The translations under genes and the position numbers were made by a program. This document shows positions 60,981-64,000 of a stretch of DNA of 64,000 nt, in pieces. The notes below the pieces were generated by a model. That model was not told where the DNA came from, did not search any database, and saw nothing but the letters and a program-made list of their open reading frames with translations. The stretch lies in NCBI GenBank assembly GCA_964019055.1, contig OZ025206.1, forward strand, positions 16,899,291 through 16,963,290, given 5' to 3'. This stretch comes from Anthopleura xanthogrammica. Its lineage: Eukaryota > Cnidaria > Anthozoa > Actiniaria > Actiniidae. The first letter of the stretch is position 1, and each line of letters starts with the position of its first letter.

Positions 60981-63424
60981 AGAAACGATAATTCAAGCTG
61001 TTAAATATATTCCATACTCTTCGATGTCTGGATAACAGAAAAGTTCTTTGTGAAAAAATGATTCAATGACTTGAACTCAGTGAAGGAGTTCCTGTGGAAA
61101 TAACAGGCACTTTCGCACCAAAACTAGGGCGCGCGCGCCCCAACTCATACTCAACTTTAGCTGCACCACAACTCATAATTAGAGATTTGTTCTCGAGAAC
61201 ACAGACTATCCTTACAGATTAAATGCTTTAAAAAAAAAACCATCGAGACTCCCGGTGATATACGGGGCAAAATCAGAAAGGAATGATATTAAAAATATTG
61301 TATTCGACACGTGCAGATGTGTTTCGTAACCGACGTACGTGCCTCACGTACTTTTAAAAACTGATGCGCTTTTTAAATCTCTACAGAAAAGTGGGGGATG
61401 GAGAGGAAATATGCGTTGTTATACAGCTGAATTGCCGAATTGTAACATAAGGAAAAGAATAAATGGAGAAAAAAGTACAAGGTAATTGGAGTTTATTTTT
61501 AGAACAATTTGTCTATTCTTGGATGTTGTGAAATATTATTACCATACGTTGGGAGCTGGGATTAATACGTAGGATGACTGCAGGGCAAAATAAATAGATA
61601 AATAGATAAAACGAATAAATGAATAAAAATAAAAAACATAAAATGATGGCTGATATCATTCGGTTTGGACTAAAAAAGAGGGACAAAATTTCTGACCACA
61701 TTGATTTGGATATGTCGGTTATACACTACAGTAACGGTGTTTTTTTTCTGAGCCTTCACTACACATTGGCTAAGATATTTATTTTCCGTTCGTTATAGAC
61801 ACACGTGCTGATGGCCTTTTTATTCCTAACTTTGTTAAAATACTGACAAGATTGAACACTCGAGACCTGTCCCTAATGAAGCTGTGAGGAACTTCTGCTT
61901 TTAAAAATGGTTTCTTAAAAATTAAAAATTAAACCTAAGGAAGCTAAATTTACGAGAATTACTCTTTGAAAGAACGAGGCGAGTGCTGCCGTGAGAAACT
62001 TCCTTATAAAGATAAACGTTTCTGAGAAGCTAAAATGTAAAGGTCTTGAATCCAGACTCCGAAGAATAACTTGGGGAGACATTAGTCTTTGAAGAAAAAC
62101 AACAACTCAAATTTATACATTAATTATGAATGCATTGAGTAAGAGAGAGAGCTGAACGGAACTGGGCGGTTCATTACCATTTCGTGAGCACGCTATCGCC
62201 TGCCTTAGCTTGCCTTAATTATGGAGTGAATAATTATGATGTTCCGTTGAGGAAGACGAAAGGTGCGTTGGGATATGACATCCGGTCATGCAAAGGGGCA
62301 TGACTTCTGCCATTGCACAACAGATGCATGTCTGTAATCCTTATTATACCAATAAATATTTATAAACTCCCCTCATTAAGAAAAGTTACTAAGGAAGCCC
62401 TAAAGGCAGAAAAGCAGTTGTCAACGGCTGCTAGTCGAACTGCTGGTGTTTGGCTCCGTGAGCTGCGTGCGGCTATAAAAGCATAATAATGTTCCTTGTT
62501 TTTCACTTGCATGTTCAGTTCCTATTTGCATATTAGAAACACGGTTTTTAACTTACTTATTTCATTTCCATCATTTATACATTAAGATATACACAGACGC
62601 AGCTCAAACTAGTTTACATTCTAGTTTGTTGCTCTTTTATATTCATATAATATTAGCCGCCTTCAAAGCGGTGCTGTTTTTTTTTTGAGGTTTCTCTACC
62701 GAAACAGAATAAAGAGATTAACGGGCTGCCCTAAGAAACGCTTTATTTAGTGGATAAAAAAATTAAAGGGTTTCCGCTCTCTACCAATCCCAAAGAGAGA
62801 AGCTAGACTCAAACTATCCAATCAGATAGCAACGGTCAGTCAAAGGATCTACACTGTCTTCCAGTATTTTAAATGCTACCAAAGTACAGACTTCCGTCTT
62901 ATCTTGTAAAAGTCCGACATAGTTATGACTATTTGCATTGCATAAATCAATCCGACTGTTCCGATAGCTGTTCCAGTCAAAACACGACAGAACATTTTAG
63001 TTCTGTATTTCCATCTGCATTTCCAATGCAAATGTTTAGATAAGGAAAACACATAATCAGCTTGAGACACCGTTGCTAAGGAACGCTGGGGTATATTTAA
63101 ACAACGCTTGCGGTCAGCATGATTATGGCGCATACTTGATGACTGTCGGGGAAACCTGCGATGCATGTTTGATTGATTATCCCTGCAGGCAAGCAGACTC
63201 TTTTTTCAGCTCGCTTCAAAGATAAAAAAAGAACTGAAAAAAGAAAAGAAAAAGAAAAACGAAGATTGGAAGTAGGAAGGAAGGGAAGACAAATACGAAA
63301 CAGGAAAACCTCGAGGAACGAAATTTAATGGAACGGAGTGGAGTAAAAGAGAATGGAACGGAATAGAATTGAAGGTCTATATAGTTATGTCCCCCTTTCA
63401 CTTTACATTATCCTATTGATTCAA

Positions 63425-63811
63425 TATCTGGAACTGGACCCCTTTGACCTCATGTTCCATTCATCCAGTATCTGGACCCCCTATGACCTCATATTCCATT
63501 CATTCAGTATCTGGACCCCCTATGACCTCATGTTTCATTCATCCAGTATCTGGACCCCCTATGACCTCATATTCCATTCATCCAGTATCTAGACCCCCTT
63601 TGACCTCATGCTCCATTCATCCAGTATCTGGACCCCCTATGACCTCATGTTTCATTCATCCAGTATCTGGACCCCCTATGACCTCATATTCCATTCATCC
63701 AGTATCTGGACCCCCTTTGACCTCATGCTCCATTCATCCAGTATCTGGACCCCCTATGACCTCATATTCCATTCATCCAGTATCTGGACCCCCTATGACC
63801 TCATATTCTGG
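63425..63811. repeat. 39-bp minisatellite, about ten units
   Basis: The unit TATCTGGACCCCCTATGACC plus CTCATRTTCCATTCATCCAG-type sequence repeats from about 63425 to 63811 with a strict 39-bp step. The first unit is degenerate (TATCTGGAACTGGACC). Units alternate CTATGACC/CTTTGACC and ATATTCC/ATGTTTC/ATGCTCC in a higher-order pattern. Since 39 is 13 codons, two plus-strand frames stay open through the array (repeating SIWTPYDL and SGPPMTS), but they have no flanking gene context. Confidence 0.92.
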
Positions 63812-64000
63812 TACTCGTGAGTAAAGCATGAAGTTTGAAAATCGAGTTTAGAGCCAGACCTATTATTTTGATGCTTCAGGCGAGTGATAATGATAGCGTT
63901 AAGGGGGGGGAGGGGGTGGGAGTCATGAACTGACTGGTATGACACCTAGCTACTTAGCCAATGAAAAAGCAACTATTACAAGGCCAATCAAGTACTACGC

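Larger units (their letters stand above)
51418..64000. other. no supported gene; PDE1 5' exon(s) may lie here
   Basis: The missing start of PDE1 should be at higher coordinates than 51417, but I could not fix an exon by sequence. Candidate open segments are 54976-55194 (-), 62391-62487 (+) and 62876-63166 (-). None matches a family I know. The rest is AT-rich unique sequence, a 148-bp duplication, long TCCA, GAAA and 39-bp arrays, and a probable SINE. Confidence 0.55.

Overview
This window is animal nuclear DNA. It is AT-rich, its genes are split by GT-AG introns, and it carries dense families of short inverted-repeat transposons, long microsatellites and broken LINE fragments. The gene content (discoidin receptor, MFSD6, SLC16-type transporter, PDE1) is metazoan. 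The style of the reverse transcriptase fragments and of the interspersed repeats suggests a marine invertebrate, most plausibly an anthozoan cnidarian. That placement is an inference from remembered repeat and protein style, not from a search.

Layout. 1-6529 has no recognisable gene and holds several MITEs. 6530-13455 (+) is a nine-exon gene for a discoidin-domain-receptor-like membrane protein whose cytoplasmic tail stops without a tyrosine kinase. 13456-18920 is intergenic. 18921-20690 (-) is an intact single-exon MFSD6-type transporter. 20691-29739 is repeat-rich, with two TTAA-flanked elements, palindromic MITEs and a tRNA-derived SINE. 29740-34152 (+) is a five-exon SLC16/MCT-like transporter with an in-frame TAG and a LINE fragment in an intron, followed at once by a second LINE remnant (about 34187-35290). 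36950-38449 (-) is a type II membrane protein with a PC-esterase (SGNH/GDSL) domain. 42606-51417 (-) is a Ca2+/calmodulin-dependent phosphodiesterase, PDE1. Thirteen exons were placed by hand with matching phases; only the 5' end is missing. 51418-64000 has no supported gene and holds a TCCA array of about 0.85 kb, a 39-bp minisatellite, a 148-bp perfect tandem duplication and a possible SINE.

The genes look like unrelated neighbours and nothing indicates an operon. The most interesting item is the kinase-less DDR-like receptor. It keeps both discoidin modules and a transmembrane helix, it lacks recognisable collagen-contact residues, and its seventh intron is an in-frame, stop-free 168-nt segment rich in hydrophobic codons.

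Exon coordinates were read by eye from splice signals, codon phase and alignment to remembered family sequences. No database search or transcript evidence was used.
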